A stretch of DNA of 64,000 nucleotides, taken from positions 9,410,553 through 9,474,552 of the forward strand of contig NC_072465.1 of assembly GCF_027596085.1 (NCBI RefSeq). Reading direction: 5' to 3'. Each line of letters starts with the position of its first letter. The stretch's first letter is position 1. This DNA comes from Anoplopoma fimbria (lineage: Eukaryota; Chordata; Actinopteri; Perciformes; Anoplopomatidae). Positions 26,301 through 41,367 of the stretch are shown here, piece after piece. Both the position numbers and the translations under genes were made by a program. Under the pieces are notes generated by a model that made no database searches, was not told where the DNA came from, and saw only the letters and a list, made by a program, of their open reading frames with translations.

Positions 26301-27494
26301 TATATTGCTATCTGATAGCATATATATGATAGTTCTGTCAAAAAGATAGATTGGTAATAATGAGTAGATAGAACATGATCAACAATTATGTAAGTGCTGA
26401 AAACAAACGTAATATTATAATTTTAGTTGTATTTGAGTGCTTTACGGATATTTCTTGGGACACTCAGTTTGAAACCAGGACAGTCCCAGGCAAACAGGGT
26501 CTGGTCACAGTAGACTGACAGGTGTAATGATTTACGGTGACAGCAGCACTGCTGTTGTGACAGCAACACACATCTGTTCATTAGTGAATAAGATAGTCTC
26601 ATCTTATTTAATAACTGTACTGTAACAGCCATCAAATCAAAATTATTGGGATAAAACAGAAAATTATAATTTTGTTATTCTTTTTAATAGATTTGTTTCC
26701 TTGTCTGATCCTCTTTGTGGTATGTCACAATGTAAGGGAACATACAAAAAGCACAAGATGTTAATTTACAGCAAATATGCACACACCCATAAGCGATCTC
26801 TGATGACCATGAAAAATGCATTACCATTGTTTCATATTGACAGAGAGGAAGAGGAGAGAGAAGTGAAACAAGTAAAAATGTTAAGTGTAGGCTGCAGCAA
26901 TGAACGCCAAGGGGATTTCTCTTAATACTGTAGCACGCCAACTAATCTGTTTAATCTTTATTTCCCCCTTCCTGTTCTCATTCCAGTGTGTAAGCATGCC
27001 GTGTGTGCGGCAAAAAACCACAAGAGGGCCTGCATCCCTGTTCCTGCACAATAGGTCATATTCTCATGTTTGTACTGCCATTAATCATCACTTTACTGAA
27101 CACACGTTCAGTGACCTGCCACAACTACTCTTTATGTAACCCAATCTATTTGAAAATGGACTGTGATAGTTGATGACTCACATAATGCAAGAGGGACTTG
27201 AAACAGTTTCCTCTATCTCTGTCTTTGTGGCAGAGAAACGGTGGGTTGAAAAGAAAAGAGCTTTGAGTAGAATCAGTGGAGCCAAGTTCAACAGAAAAAT
27301 TGCACTATTGAAGTAAAAACTACTGCTCCTATTTTACAGAAGAATGCCCATGAGATAAGACTTATTAACTTATACTTATAAGTTTGGGCACGGCCTACTT
27401 ATAAGTTCAAGTTATGACTATGAATAACATAGTTCAATACATAATACAACATACGGAATCTTCAAGGAGCTGTTTTTGTTCAGGTTTATGAGTG

Positions 27495-27965
27495 AAAACT
27501 ATAGACAGTACATAAGAAGTGAACATAGTCATCTTGACGTCACCCATTGGTTTGTGAACTGCGGTTTTGAAGCCTCGAGTTTGGCATTCTGGCAACCGCC
27601 ATCTTGGATTTTGGCTATCTCCATCTTGGCTTTTTGCAACCACTGAATGGAAGGGACCATATTTGGACAGCGGAGGACTGCGTAGAGATGCCGTATAAGG
27701 CTTTGGTAGCGGTAGCGACCTGTCAATCAAAAGGTAGCCCCGCCCTAAAGCATACACTGCTTTATGGTCTATTTTACTCTAAATGGGAACATAATTTAAT
27801 AAATCAGGCTGCAATGAATGCAATGAATGCAATGCAATGCAATTAATCTATACAATCATACATCTTAATGCAACCAGAGGAGTCGCCCCCTGATAGCCAT
27901 TAGTGAGAATGCAAGTTTAAGGCACTTTCACATTCGCTTCCCTTTTAAGAAACAGATGTAGCCGC
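27495..27965 (-). repeat. Teleost dispersed repeat family R, copy B
   Basis: It starts tatagacagtacataagaag and continues 'gacgtcacccattggtttgtg', ggtagccccgccctaaagca and 'ggagtcgccccctgatagcc'. Copy A lies about 1.2 kb upstream in the opposite orientation. Confidence 0.8.
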
Positions 27966-29228
<1,263 letters not shown>

Positions 29229-29486
29229 TGTGAACATGCATCCACTTGCAGTTAGTCAAGTGCAGGCTTCACACATTCATGCACAAATGCACACACACAC
29301 ACACACATATGTGCATACTGTCAAAAATCCTGTTTATATGCGCATACACGGTACATGCGTTCAGACTTATACATGCACATTGACGCTTTTGCATACACGC
29401 TTTCTTAGTTCTTGCTGCTGTGTGACAATCCTGTCAACAGAGGAGGAGGAGGACAGTGAGGAGGAGGCTTGTGCCATGCCGAGTGG

Positions 29487-29554
29487 TGATTGGCTGTTGT
29501 CATACCAACGAGGGAGGGCCTGGTGTGGGGAGGAGCCAGGGGCTGATTATAAAA
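29487..29554 (+). promoter_or_regulatory. cdk18: cdk18 core promoter: inverted CCAAT box and TATA box
   Basis: An inverted CCAAT box, tgattggct (29487-29495), is followed by a G-rich box (tgtggggaggagccagggg) and a TATA box, TATAAAA (29548-29554). The spacing puts transcription start near 29578, with TATA at about -30 and CCAAT at about -85, the usual NF-Y and TBP positions. A splice donor about 360 bp downstream supports this as the start of a transcript. Linking it to cdk18 is inference: it is the only good promoter-plus-donor seen upstream on this strand. Confidence 0.65.
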
Positions 29555-29577
29555 CACTTGTGAGCAGCAGTTTGTCC

Positions 29578-29935
29578 TCTCCTGAGCTTGCTCTCCACTG
29601 TCTCTATGTGTTTAGTCTTCCCTGTCGTCTGGCGGGTGAGGCAGCTTGCAGTGCTTTTTGCATTAGAGGACGGAGGGAGGGTGTAAGGGTGAGCCGTTGC
29701 AGGGACTAGTGGACAGACCAGTCCATTATTTTTTGTCCCCCCTTGTCTCCCAGCCGTCTGTCCATCACTGAGACAAGAGAGCTGCCTGCAAGCTTGTGGA
29801 TTTTACCTCAGCCTGAGTGACACCTGGGAAGGAGAGAGAAACCTGAGTGGAGAGGCCCCGGAGTCTGCTCCCCGGTGCCTCCCCACCCTCTAACGCTCCA
29901 TCCCTCCTGGTTGTGTGGATGACCTGTGCTCCTCT
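29578..29935 (+). other. cdk18: Predicted 5' non-coding exon 1 of cdk18
   Basis: The exon runs from the inferred start (about 30 bp after the TATA box, uncertain by some bases) to a strong donor, CTCT|GTAAGT, at 29935/29936. It contains only two ATGs (29606 and 29919), both opening short upstream frames. It is proposed to splice to the acceptor at 51559/51560. RNA evidence is needed for that join. An alternative exon inside the long intron cannot be excluded. Confidence 0.6.
29606..29686 (+). promoter_or_regulatory. Upstream ORF 1 in the cdk18 leader (26 codons)
   Basis: ATG at 29606 opens 26 codons ending at TAA 29684-29686, entirely inside predicted exon 1. The start context is weak (t at -3), so most ribosomes would probably pass it. 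It could modestly lower translation of the main frame. Confidence 0.4.
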
Positions 29936-30632
29936 GTAAGTAGCTCTGCTGCAGCCACATCCACTCACACATTGACATGAGGACCGTACAGCATGGGATC
30001 AGGGGTCAGTGGGGGAGTCGGAGACAGGGGTACATGCTGCTGTACTTGTTCTGTTCAGTATTTTCATATTCAGGTTTCCTCATTAGCTCAGAGGACATCT
30101 TGGGGGGTCTTCTAGCGCTCTGTTGGTTACTTTGCTCTCTTTTTTGGCCTGAAGCTCCGCATGTAATGACATTCTGATGTTCCTTCTCGTTGCAAAATAT
30201 CAAACAGGTGTAAATTGCATTACATTATTGCCTCATAATGGGAGAAAAGCATATATTGTTCCATACCAAACTATTGGCCAGAATAGTTCTGTGACTAATG
30301 GGAATCACCAACATAAATAATTGCTGTTACTTATGATAACAATGTGATACATTGTGAGCGTAGATGAGGCCTCTCTTTTCTGTATTACGTTGGAAATATA
30401 TGATGCTTCTTTTTCCACGCTGCCATGAGAGCATCTTCTGATATGCAAAACCGTCGCACCCACCATCCAAGAACCCACTCACTCTACCACCTCTCTCCTC
30501 TTTGATGAGCCTAATGCATTAGTACTCGCATGTAAACTGACACTGGACCAGTAGTAACCCAGGAAGGACCACTAAAATAAACAGAGGTCCATCTATAGCC
30601 GCTGTATACACAACACTGTTTACCTATAAGAG

Positions 30633-30687
30633 CGTGCGTGTGCGTGTGCGTGTGTGTGTGTGTGTGTGCGTGTGTGTGTGTGTGTGT
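30633..30687. repeat. (GT)n/(GC) microsatellite
   Basis: Imperfect GTGCGTGTGT repeat in intron 1. Confidence 0.9.
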
Positions 30688-32079
30688 AACTGGTTCCCTT
30701 TTCCATATCATTGTCGTGCGCTGTTGAATCATGCAGAGTTCAGACTGCAGTGTCGCTGACACTATCACCAAAATAAACGGCATGTTAGTGAGAAGTTGCT
30801 TAGTTGAAAATGTTGCATGTTGAACACACTAAATACTCTGAGGTAATGTGTTAAGTCATTACTATAATGATATTTAAGGGTCTTCAAAAGCATCAAAATG
30901 CTCCATTAGATAATTTTCTTTTCCGTGTTACAGCATGTAAGTTTATTTTGAATTATATTTTTTTCATGCAGCTATGACATTTGAGAACAGCATAGGCAGA
31001 TTCTTAAAATGACCACATGATAAGCCTCTCTTCCAAACAGCAATTGTCCAATAAGGGCGTAGCAAAAGTAACTAAGCACAGAATGTTGGTCAAGATTTAG
31101 CTTTCTCAATATGCTAAAGCAGCCTGCATGCATGGAGCTTTATTTATGTCCAGTACATCCATTGGGTTTGCAGGGTTGTGCCATTTTTTTTTTTCTTCAC
31201 CTTTTTAAATAGTCAAAACACAAGAGCAAAGGTATCAGGAATGTGTTAAATGGTGTGTTTTATCTGCTCTGGCGTAAGCAGTTAGCGTTAGCAGTTTTGT
31301 TATGTGCATAGCCACAGTGTACCATATCATTAGCTAATTATTATTTTGTGTGATTACAGGTGACATTAAAAAAAATCCCATTTAAGAGCAACACATTTAC
31401 CACGTGGTTTGCCAGTATGTCTACAACGACATCAAAGTTAAGGGCTCAAGTTAGTAGCTCTGTCTTGCTCTTTATTGAATTTTGGGAAGTTTTTCTCTAA
31501 CGTCAACCTGAGCAAAACTCGTTACTTGAGATAGCTTTACATTTCCCAAACTCAGTGGTTTGACTTCATCCTCAAATCTTCTTCTTTTGTAAAACTGGAT
31601 CATGCTGTGTGAAAATGATAAAAATAAGCATAAATCTAACCCATGTGTTGCTTGTAGTAGGTTGTGTTTTTTATGGTACAATTTAAAAAAAAAAACCAAG
31701 GTTATGTTATATAAGGGTTCACTTGCCCAACACTGCAATACAAGTGCAATGTTGCTCCTTGTTTTCATGTCCTGAACACTGATTATCATCTGCTGAGGAT
31801 GCTAACAGCTTTAGCCTCAGTCTTTTAGATTGATATCATGCATGTATTTAAAAAAGCACAGTAAACTTGAATTATCTCACTAGCTAGGGTTGATTAAATT
31901 GAGGAGTCTACTCAGTCAAGAATCAGGGGGGCATGGATTGAATTGACAAAATGTTGTAAAAGCATAATTTGTTAGTAAAAAAGAAATTAGACAAACAGAA
32001 TCTTTTTTGTAAATACAAGTGTTACTGGCTGCAGTGTTGGGTATATTTCAAATGTTGTCCGTCACAAGTATTATTTAAG

Positions 32080-32382
32080 TTACATTACATTACAGTCATT
32101 TAGCAGACGCTTTTATCCAAAGCGACTTACAGTAGTATATTACATATCATTCACCCATTCACACACTGATGACAGGCTACCATGCAAGGTGCCACCATCA
32201 GACTCTAACTAACATTCATGCAACATCCAGTCCACACCGATGGCAAGCCTTCAGGAGCAACTTGGGGTTAAGTGTCTTGCCCAAGGACACATCGACTGCC
32301 GAAGCTGGGTATCGAACCACCGATCCTCTGATTGGAGAACTACCTTGCTCTCCACTACGCTCTCCACTACGCCACAGCTGTA
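32080..32382 (-). mobile_element. tRNA-derived SINE (V-SINE-like), copy 2
   Basis: This is the fullest copy. On the minus strand the head has tggttcgatacccagcttcg (B-box region), the middle has cttgggcaagacacttaacc, and the tail reads agtcgctttggataaaagcg then 'tctgctaaatgactgtaatg'. It has three internal pieces absent from copy 1, for example 'gtctgatggtggcaccttgcatgg'. A 12-bp block in the head (ctctccactacg on +) is duplicated in tandem. Confidence 0.87.
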
Positions 32383-33822
32383 TAGCACTGAATTAAGACC
32401 CCAACTACACTGACTTCAGGAATACCACAATTTATGTTAATGCCAAATATAGCCATCATATTAATGAACATGTAATTCTTTCTGTCCTTTTTAGTATTCT
32501 GTCTTTGCCAGTATTCACAATTTATTTTGCTTTTAAAATTGGTTCTAATCTTAATTCCAGTTATACTTATGCCACTAACAGAACCAATGTATACCAGCCT
32601 CATATGGTAATAGCACAGTAACCTTTTTTGAACAGCCTTTTGTCTCTGAGAACGGCTGTTCCTCATATTGAGTCCTAAGTAGCAATCGTTTGCCTTGACA
32701 CACTGCCGGCTGAAGCACAATAGCAATGTTTACATAAATAGATTATTATTGAGGACCTGATTCATCGCACGGCCCTGGGCCCACTCAGCCATGATAATGC
32801 GAAGATAGACTCTACCGTATTTAACAATAGCCCTGGCACCAACGCTGAACCCCCTCTCACAGATGAACAAACAAATGCAAACATCTGGTCAAACGCTGCA
32901 AATGGAAGGCAGTTTTCATTTTACGCAGTGCAGAGTCTTGGGGTACTGTGATGAAACACTGAAAGGTTAAATGCTTCAGCAAGCAAATGTCTTTTGTGAA
33001 AATAAAACCATCATTTCACAACCATTGCTTCCTTACTGTGTGTCTAAATGTATTCTAGTGGTGGAGGCTCTTTCCCAAACAACACAAAGATCACTAACAT
33101 AAGATATCTTCAGTGTTTTGTTTGTTGTGTGGGCAGTGTGCTTTTTGCAGGTCAGTGACAATACATAATTACTAGGTAAAGCAGTTTGCCTCTTATTGTT
33201 GCCATTTGGAGATACCAGCATGAAAAATTGCCAGGAGCACTGAGGAACATTGTGTTCCAGTGTTTTTCTTGTTACTTTCCACTCTCTACTCTTTTATCTG
33301 CATGACATTTTTGCTCTGTTTTGATTGGATAGTACTTCTCCATAGGTTGGTATACAGTTGAATACACCGGAGTAAACTCACACTAAAGTAAGAACTAGCC
33401 CAAATCAAACTGATAACTGCACACAACTCCCCCAAAACTACACTGGCACTCACTCCTCAGTCTTACAGGAATGCTCTGCTGGGTATTCTTGTAAATATAC
33501 AAACATTGTATTTATAGTCAGTGTTACTCTCCAAAACCCAATGTGTCAATGCAGTTCTTTCTCATCAAACATTTGCTAAGCTCATCTTTAATGGAGTGTT
33601 GTTAATAGTAGCGCAAGTGCCCATTTGAAGCGTGTGGCCGTTCGTAAAAGGCCAACTACACATTACACTGTGCAATAATAGTTAAAAAAGTTAAAAATAG
33701 TTAAAATAGTTGTTGTTTTTTTCTCTGTCTGTAAATATAATATTTCAGTTATTGTTGTTTTTCTACTGTTTTTTTTTTATTGCTTATTTATAATACTGTT
33801 TTATTTTATTTTTTATTTTTTA

Positions 33823-33925
33823 GCTTGTCTTCTTCTACTATGTCTCTTGTGTGCACTTTACTCTACGCTGTTGTAAGCCTGCAAATTTCCCCGCTGCGGG
33901 ACTAATAAAGGATTATCTTATCTTA
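33823..33925 (+). repeat. 3' end of a non-LTR retroelement, copy 2
   Basis: It is nearly identical to 8278-8375: gtgcactttactctacgctg, 'ttgtaagcctgcaaatttccccgctgcgggactaataaagg', then only about two TTATC units. Confidence 0.72.
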
Positions 33926-35824
33926 ACTGCTTGACTCAAGGTATTCCTACTTGCTCATCGCTTGTTGACTCCAGGGAAGCGAAAAATAGTTCGGCTTTAA
34001 CAATATATATCAAGCATCCGGCTGCGAAATTGAACCGCAGTCAATGACGGACAACATGCTCGACTTTGAGTCTGCAGAGCCTTGAAGCCCCGCCCCCCAC
34101 TGCTGCACGAAGTGCTGTTTGCTTGTTTCATCAAAGTTCATTAATACCAAACATGTCGCACGTCCAAACTGCACCAGTTTTACACTGCACGGCGTTGGGT
34201 CCCCGTCAATATATCCACCGATTGTTACGAAGATCAGATGATCGGTTTTCGATATATGGGAAGAACACAGACAGACAGAGATTCCATGCTTTACAGTTGG
34301 ATACATGTTTACTAGCTTGCAGTCTTATTCTTCCCGTCTTTCTTGGCATATTTCTGTACTTCTTTGCACATTACAACAGCCAGCTGTTGATCAGCTAAAT
34401 AGCAAGAGGATTAGACGCATTAACAAATTATCATAAGGAATCTCCATTGGTACATTTGATGTATTGTTTTTACGTTTCAGCCTGCACCTGAACATGATTG
34501 GATGCTGTCTTTGTGTGCATGAGCTGCCAGGGTCGCATTGAATTACTAAAAAAAGATTGAAAGGACCAAGTGTTGCTGGTCATGCTTTCCTCACTCACGC
34601 CCAATACGCTTTAAAAGCTCTTGACAGGTGGGCGGGTGGTGCATTCACAGCCAAGATATCCAGCTCATTTAAAAAATGTCCACCCTATCTGTCGCTGCCA
34701 ATGCTTTAGAAATAATTATGTTGTTTTCAGGGAACACTGGACAAACAAATATTTTGTTAGTTATTGTGCTGTCTGGTGAAGAGAAGCTGTTTGATGAGTG
34801 GTTGGGCTTCCTGGCGTCTAGGATTCACTCCTCTGGGCAGGACGGTATAACCTGTGTGTTCTTTGCACGTTGCATAATTGCAGGCTTCTCTCCCAAGTTG
34901 CCAGAATAATGCTGCAGCTGTGATAGCTTATTAGAGGTTGGCTTGCACACCGACAGAGACAGACGCCACCTTGGGAAATATAAATAATGTGTTTTGTGCG
35001 AGTGGTGTGAGGTAAGCTGTGAGTCACGGAGCTGCTCCTGCCAGAAGCGGGACCACGACCCAGAACCCCGAGGGATAATTCCCAACAGCTAACACATCAG
35101 AATAATCACACACACATAACGTGAGGTAAAGCGATCTGACAGATCTAAAGGTCTAAAACTCTAATGCACATTTTTGACACTTAACTGAAACAGATTTTTA
35201 TATAAAGTGTAACTAATGTAATGGTCATGGTTTGTTTGTCTGCTAAATCGAATAATTAAAAAGTAAATCGGACTTAAATAACCATAGGAGAAAGACCCAA
35301 TGATGGCAAAGGAGTTTGTCAAATACAGGTACAATGTGAAAGACAGGCGAGTAATACTTCATTGGTATATTCATGTCAAGGTACAAAGGCACATTCTGAC
35401 CATCCATGAAGGGCTTAGCTTTGTGTTGTTAACTCTGTCCAGGTGAACTCTACGTGTTTGCAACGTGTGAAGGTTTAAAGATTAACCAATAAGTCTGTAT
35501 CAATACACAACCACAGAGACCTGATTTAAGCCACCCACCTACTGAAGAAATTGCTGCACTATGAGAAATTACCCACTGTGCATCACATTTACAGTCTGCA
35601 AAATTAACCACAAAACCTTTCTGCTAATTTAAGAAGCTGAGGTTTCTGGCAGGAACCATCAGTAAGTAATGCTAACAGTAGCTGCTAACACTTCTTATGA
35701 CTCACAAAGTCCAACCAGTCAAAGGAAATAACTGAGGCCTTGAGCTGGTTTAATTACAAGAAGTGCAACCATTAAGAGTTGTTGAAAATAACATTACACA
35801 ACAACACATTCTTACTCCCAACTC

Positions 35825-36075
35825 GTCAAATACAGTTTGCTCTCGTTACATGCATACATTGTCTTTTCCAAATAAACTTCAAACTTAAGTTTAGTTTTTA
35901 GGCTTATTTTTGGTATATTTAGGCAAGAAAACCACTTGGTCAGGCTTTTGAAAAGATTGTGATCTGTGTTAAAAATAGACATTGTCTTGGCTTCTAACAG
36001 GACAAGAACAGTAGTCTCCTGGATGAAAGTCCATGTTTGTTTGACCCAACCATCCTTCCCAACATCCTGTGGTGG
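35825..36075 (-). repeat. Dispersed 'cctaaacctaaccaag' repeat, copy
   Basis: On the minus strand it reads 'aagcctgaccaagtggttttcttgcctaaatatacc', preceded by 'atggttgggtcaaacaaaca' and 'aggagactactgttcttgtcc'. These blocks also occur at about 13.4 and 53.4 kb. Confidence 0.55.
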
Positions 36076-37784
36076 ACTTTCTTGTTGTTTATAGTACGTC
36101 AAATGCTCTGGAACTTCTAATACTGCCATGGATGGGTTTAGATCCGGGTCAATTGATTAGTTAGTTACAGACGCTTAAGGGGTGCCTTGGTATGCCGGTA
36201 TGAGACATCGACCAAGCATATCATTTAACGAGATAGGAGCGGGAACCGGTTGTTACAGAAGTCACTGACAGGGTAACAAAGCTAACGTAGTCCCAGTCAC
36301 AACATTTTCCTCCTAAAATAAGCCAGTCCATCACTGAATGTCGGTGTGACAGCAATTTTCTGGGGCATTTCTGGCGCGGTACTTGTAGTTCCCTTAAGTG
36401 GATCACGTGTCTAGATATGTATCTAATTGCCTGAGAAGGAAGGAAACATGAAACAGTTGCATACACCAATGTCACTGGAAGGATACGTATCAGGGGGAGA
36501 GGTGAGGTAGCACGGAGTGATATTATCAAGAGCTGTACACACATAGTCTGACTATGCTTAGCCCTTTGTTAAGCCCACAAACAGCGACGCTTCCAGAATT
36601 CAGTGTTTACAGGGGGAGATCGAAAACTTCTCTAGAATAAGAGGTGGATACATCTCATTTCAGAAAGCTCCGGCTGAACTTAATATTTCCTCCTGACAGC
36701 AAGAAGTTTCCCAGTCTAATTTTACAGTTTGCTCTGTTGGCCTCGCTGAATTAATTTCATGCTATTAGACTGAGCCCGTCTGGGGATGATAACTGTCTGT
36801 GTTGCTGCTACCTCCTCTTTATCATTCAATCTCCCCACACTTCCTTTTGGATTCTCTTTCTTATTTTGTCCTTTACCCCTGGACCTTTTTACCTCCCTGC
36901 TGTCCTCATCCCATGATCAGAGTTCACTGTTTTGTTTCCATTCAATTTGTTGCAGCTAAAGCATCTGCAGAGACAATGTTTAATTTGAGACACATTGCGT
37001 GGCAACACATCTCACAGTCTGCATTCCGTCTCGCCCCTGATGTCACTCTGACATCAGCAATCTGTGCCCATGTGCATGTTTTGGAAGGGTTGGGTTCAGG
37101 TGTTGACAGTCTACAGAGAGAGAAGAGACATTGTCAGAATGGGTAAACCAAAGACTTGTCAAACAGTCAAACACACTGCATGTTCTTTCTCTGTAAAACA
37201 ATTAGACCACTCATCCTGATAATATGGGACTGCCTGAACATGTAAAAGTCAGATCAGCTTTGTCATCATGGAGCTTCAAGCTTTTTGCAGGTGCTCTTCT
37301 GCTAGACGGCTTCAACTGTCACCAGAATACTAAGGGCTGAGGCTGGGACATCTTGAATTTAACACTCTGCTTTTTTTTTCTTCTTTAAAATGTATAAATA
37401 TTGCGAACATGGCCATACTCACACACTAGCATGAAACTCCTATTATTTGAACAAACATACAAGAGTGTGTTTAGAAGCAACAAATACACAGGTGAAAAGA
37501 TGTGTGTGGCCACACCCAAAAAATGTGAATTCAAAGCAACCTGCCTGATTCTTTTTATCATCTTTGATGCTAAGTACTTACCCTGGCTGTTCTCAACCAC
37601 TGTTTGTACACATACCCATGAAAGGGAGACCAATATAACCCACGTAATCGTGAGCAAGGACATGCAGGGTGGTATAAGGACGGCAAACTCTGCATAGGCA
37701 GGAGGATCAGTGGGTTACACAACACATGACTTCATCAAGGAGACTGCTGTTCCCGACTGCGTGAAACCAAAAGTACTTATGTAC

Positions 37785-37850
37785 TTAACCAGCTCCACCT
37801 ACCTAAACCTAACCAGGTAGTTTTGTTGCCTTAACAACAGGTTCTGCACA
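37785..37850 (+). repeat. Short 'cctaaacctaaccagg' repeat piece
   Basis: It contains acctaaacctaaccaggtag followed by 'ttttgttgccttaacaaca'. Confidence 0.5.
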
Positions 37851-39689
37851 GCAGGGGCTTCGAGACTACCCATCATGTGGACGGCCCATAATTCCAAAAA
37901 ACGATAATTAGAAAAATGTCCCATTCGACAAAAAGCCCATTTGTCCTGCAGTACTGTATGTTATCCCGAAAACGAAGACCAATGATGCTCACCTTCTCTT
38001 TCATTGCAGACTACCTCACTTCCTGCCTTTGTGTGTCTGCCCCACCATTATTGTTTTCACCTGTCCATCATTGGCGCTGCTGTCAACTGTCCCTGGTCAT
38101 TATCCTTCATTCCTTGTTTATTTAGTCTTTATGCTCCCTTCTTGTGCCAGTTTGTCCTTGATTCAACTCTGCAAATCCCTGACACTATCACATACAAATA
38201 CTTGTGAATCTCCAAACAGAAGAAACACCACGACATGTGTGGCCTGCTGCGCAAACCATGCTGGTGGCCTATGATACAATGGGCCAGTCTGATGTTGACC
38301 CCAGCACTGTTGTTGTCCACTCACAGCCACTGGACACAGTAGGCCAACTGTTCACATGGGGACATAGGGTGACATGTAGACATACACGGAGATGACAACA
38401 GAAGGTTTAATTGTTTACTTTTTTTTCTGCTAGCAACAGCTTCATTATAAGCACCTCTGTCATTATTATCTAACTATTCTGAGCAAAATCCTGAGAAGTG
38501 AGCTGGATGATGAGCCAAGGACAGTGAGAGATAAAAAAGTGAAGAAAAAGATAACTGTCAAGCAGAGAAATGGAGAATTTGTTTTATGGCCATATGAATG
38601 AGCAAATAAGGCAGCGATTGTTGTCTCGTGAGGCCCAACTCCAAGAAAAGATGGGATAGAAGGAAACAAAAGGTCATCTTTATTACGTCAACAGCCCAGA
38701 CACAAACAGAACAAGAGGAGAATGTGACGCGTTTGTCCAAGCGCTTTGCTTAACGTTCATAAAGATGTCAAGCAAGAGAATGCTAGATGTTTCATAATTG
38801 ATATGAAAGATATGGGCTTAAGGTCTAGGCTTAACCTTTTTCACCACAACACTGCACAGAGGGATGTCTGGCAGGATTGATTATCACTATGGGACAGGGA
38901 GAAAACCCTCATCTGGGTTCTTCTTTTATCTCTAAATGCATCACGCTTGTCGCAGACAGGACTGAAGCCAAGTCTCTGTAACATGCCCATTTAAGAAAAG
39001 TGTTCCGGGTGAAAATGGCGTTCACTGCAGCTTTGATGAAGCGAAGGGGAGGAGTTCAAAACTGGCTGTAGTCCATCCAAACTTTTAGACAGACGGTGTT
39101 GTTTAAGGCAACGGTAACTTTGTTTGGAGTTCGTAAGAATATAATCTGATGGTGATCTGACCAGGCTACACAAAACTCTGTGCACCATGGACTGTACCTC
39201 AGCTAATGCTCAGGCTTTTGGATCTTGAGTTTGTATGACCTTCTGCACCAAAATTCGGTCTAATGAAGAAAAATATTGCTCCCAGATGAGAAATGCCAAT
39301 TTGTAATGTGAAAAGTATTAGTGCCGTCTGCCTAGGCTCTACAAACCCTATTTGCGTATTTTTTAAGCTATTGTTTCACCAACCGTGTTCTTGTCAACCT
39401 TGTGTCCAGTAGTTAGGTATCTATTATCAGAAAAAAAAAAACTCTGAATAACCCACTGTACACTACCATCTTAGCACCAAAAATAGCAGACATAGATAGT
39501 TAGAGACTGGCTGTTGAACACAGTGGAGCATTCAGCAGCGAAAGAGATGAAAGATGATAAGTCCGATGTTATCTGCATCACTGACGTAACGTTTAAAGAG
39601 CGAGAAAGTCTGTGTAGGTCAAAGGGTCAAACAGACAGATAACTTTCTCCCAGGAGACCAATATTTGTATACCTTGTGAAATGTTTACT

Positions 39690-39915
39690 TATTTTACAGT
39701 AGTTTTGTTACGTGACTTACAAACTAAAGTCAAGCCAGTTGCGTAACAAACAGAGGGCCACTTGTTTTATGTAACAAAAGTCTTTATCTTAACCCAAACC
39801 ATGATCTTTTCCTAAATCTAACCAAGTACTTTTGTCACCTCAACCTAACCAAGTTCTGTAGTTCAGCTGCCTAAGAAAACCTTAAAACTACCTAAACCTA
39901 CTTTTGACGTTTATT
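39690..39915 (+). repeat. Dispersed 'cctaaacctaaccaag' repeat, copy
   Basis: It contains ttttcctaaatctaaccaag, tcacctcaacctaaccaagt and aactacctaaacctactttt, as in the copies near 13.0 and 49.0 kb. Confidence 0.6.
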
Positions 39916-40439
39916 TTGAAAAGACACTTTGCACATTTTGAATTCATCAGGTGGCCAGATACCATATGAATAGGCTATCAACGTTGCTCTGTGATAGCTT
40001 CGGTCAATTTTTTTCTTACTTGTACAAAAGGTAAAGGTTTTGTTGATGCAACACTTAAAACTGTCAAGTGTCAAAGCTTCAGTTGGTAACTCTTATAAAA
40101 TACATTTTATTTATCATTATATGTCACTATATTCTGAAAGTAGAACATGAGACGGATAATCTGTGAAAAAAATCAGGTTAGTGCTCCTAATGGCATTTGT
40201 AAGGTTCCACCACGTCCAAAGAGAAATAACTAATCAGAGCCGAGGAGCTTGTAATGCTGCTGTCAATCACTGCTGGTTAAGCTTGAGAACTCAGGCAGTA
40301 TTGATCAAATATGAATCTAGTTAGTACTATTGAAAATGAGAAAGTTTCCTTGGTTTTGGCATGACGGCCGGGTCACAAACAGAACGTCAAACTCAACCTT
40401 GTACTTTACGACAATAAATGGTATGTAAGAATTGAAAGT

Positions 40440-41000
40440 AGTAACCGAAATGTCATCAATTGGTTTGCAGGGTCTACTGCTTCGAGTTAGGCAATTGGGG
40501 GGTCCACATCTTGGTTTTTGGCTCCAGTTTAGTTTGTTGGAACCAGAAGTGACACAAGAGGGTCGAGTTTAGTGGCCCTGCAACCAAATTATTTGTGCGA
40601 CCACAATGTTGCAATTAACTGTCAAGCGTAAACTGAAAACACACTGTGAAAGGGTGAAAGTTGTGAGACGAAAACGTGGACAACATTAGAACTGGACAAC
40701 GCCGTGGTAGTGACCTATCAATCACAAGGTAGCCCCGCCCGCAAGCATACCCTGCTGTCTGGTCTATTTAACCCTAAATAGGACAAAAAAAAACTAAATG
40801 AACACCATGCTGTGTTGAAGAAGACTAGTTATGAAAAATCAAGTGAGAAGTAGGGTCATTTTCTCATAGACTTCTATACAATCAGACTTCTTTTTGCAAC
40901 CGGAAGCATCGCCCCCTGCTGGCCTTTAAACAGAATGCAGGTTTACGACACTTTATACTGGCTTCACTTTTTAGACCCAGAGGTTTCAAAGGGAGGTTTT
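40440..41000 (-). repeat. Teleost dispersed repeat family R, copy C
   Basis: It contains gtagtgacctatcaatcaca, ggtagccccgcccgcaagca, 'tgaacaccatgctgtgttgaagaagac' and gcatcgccccctgctggcct. The central part is more diverged than in copies B and D. Confidence 0.75.
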
Positions 41001-41324
41001 GTTCACGTGTCAAACAGCTACTGGACTTTATTTCAGTTCACTACGGACACAGCTGGACGGCATCTCTAGTTCACCTGCTGGCATACTGTGAGAACACTGT
41101 ATGAATTCAGGCTGTGCTGACATAAGTTCCAACTAAGCAGTGGATTTTACCAGACACTGGCCTGCTGCAAAAACATGCATTAGCTCAATGATATGTGTGT
41201 ATTCTAGTTGAATGACTGGATAACGGCACCGAAAATTGGATCAGTTGCATTATAGACTAAACACACCAGCTGTTTACAATGATTCTCCCTTACCACTCTG
41301 GTTTCTGCGAGGCAGCACTCTCAA

Positions 41325-41367
41325 GTGTGTGTGTGTGTGTGGTGTGCGTGTGCGTGCGCGCGTGCGC
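41325..41367. repeat. Alternating GT/GC purine-pyrimidine tract
   Basis: A (GT)n tract turns into gtgcgtgcgcgcgtgcgc, a sequence type with high Z-DNA-forming potential. Confidence 0.8.
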
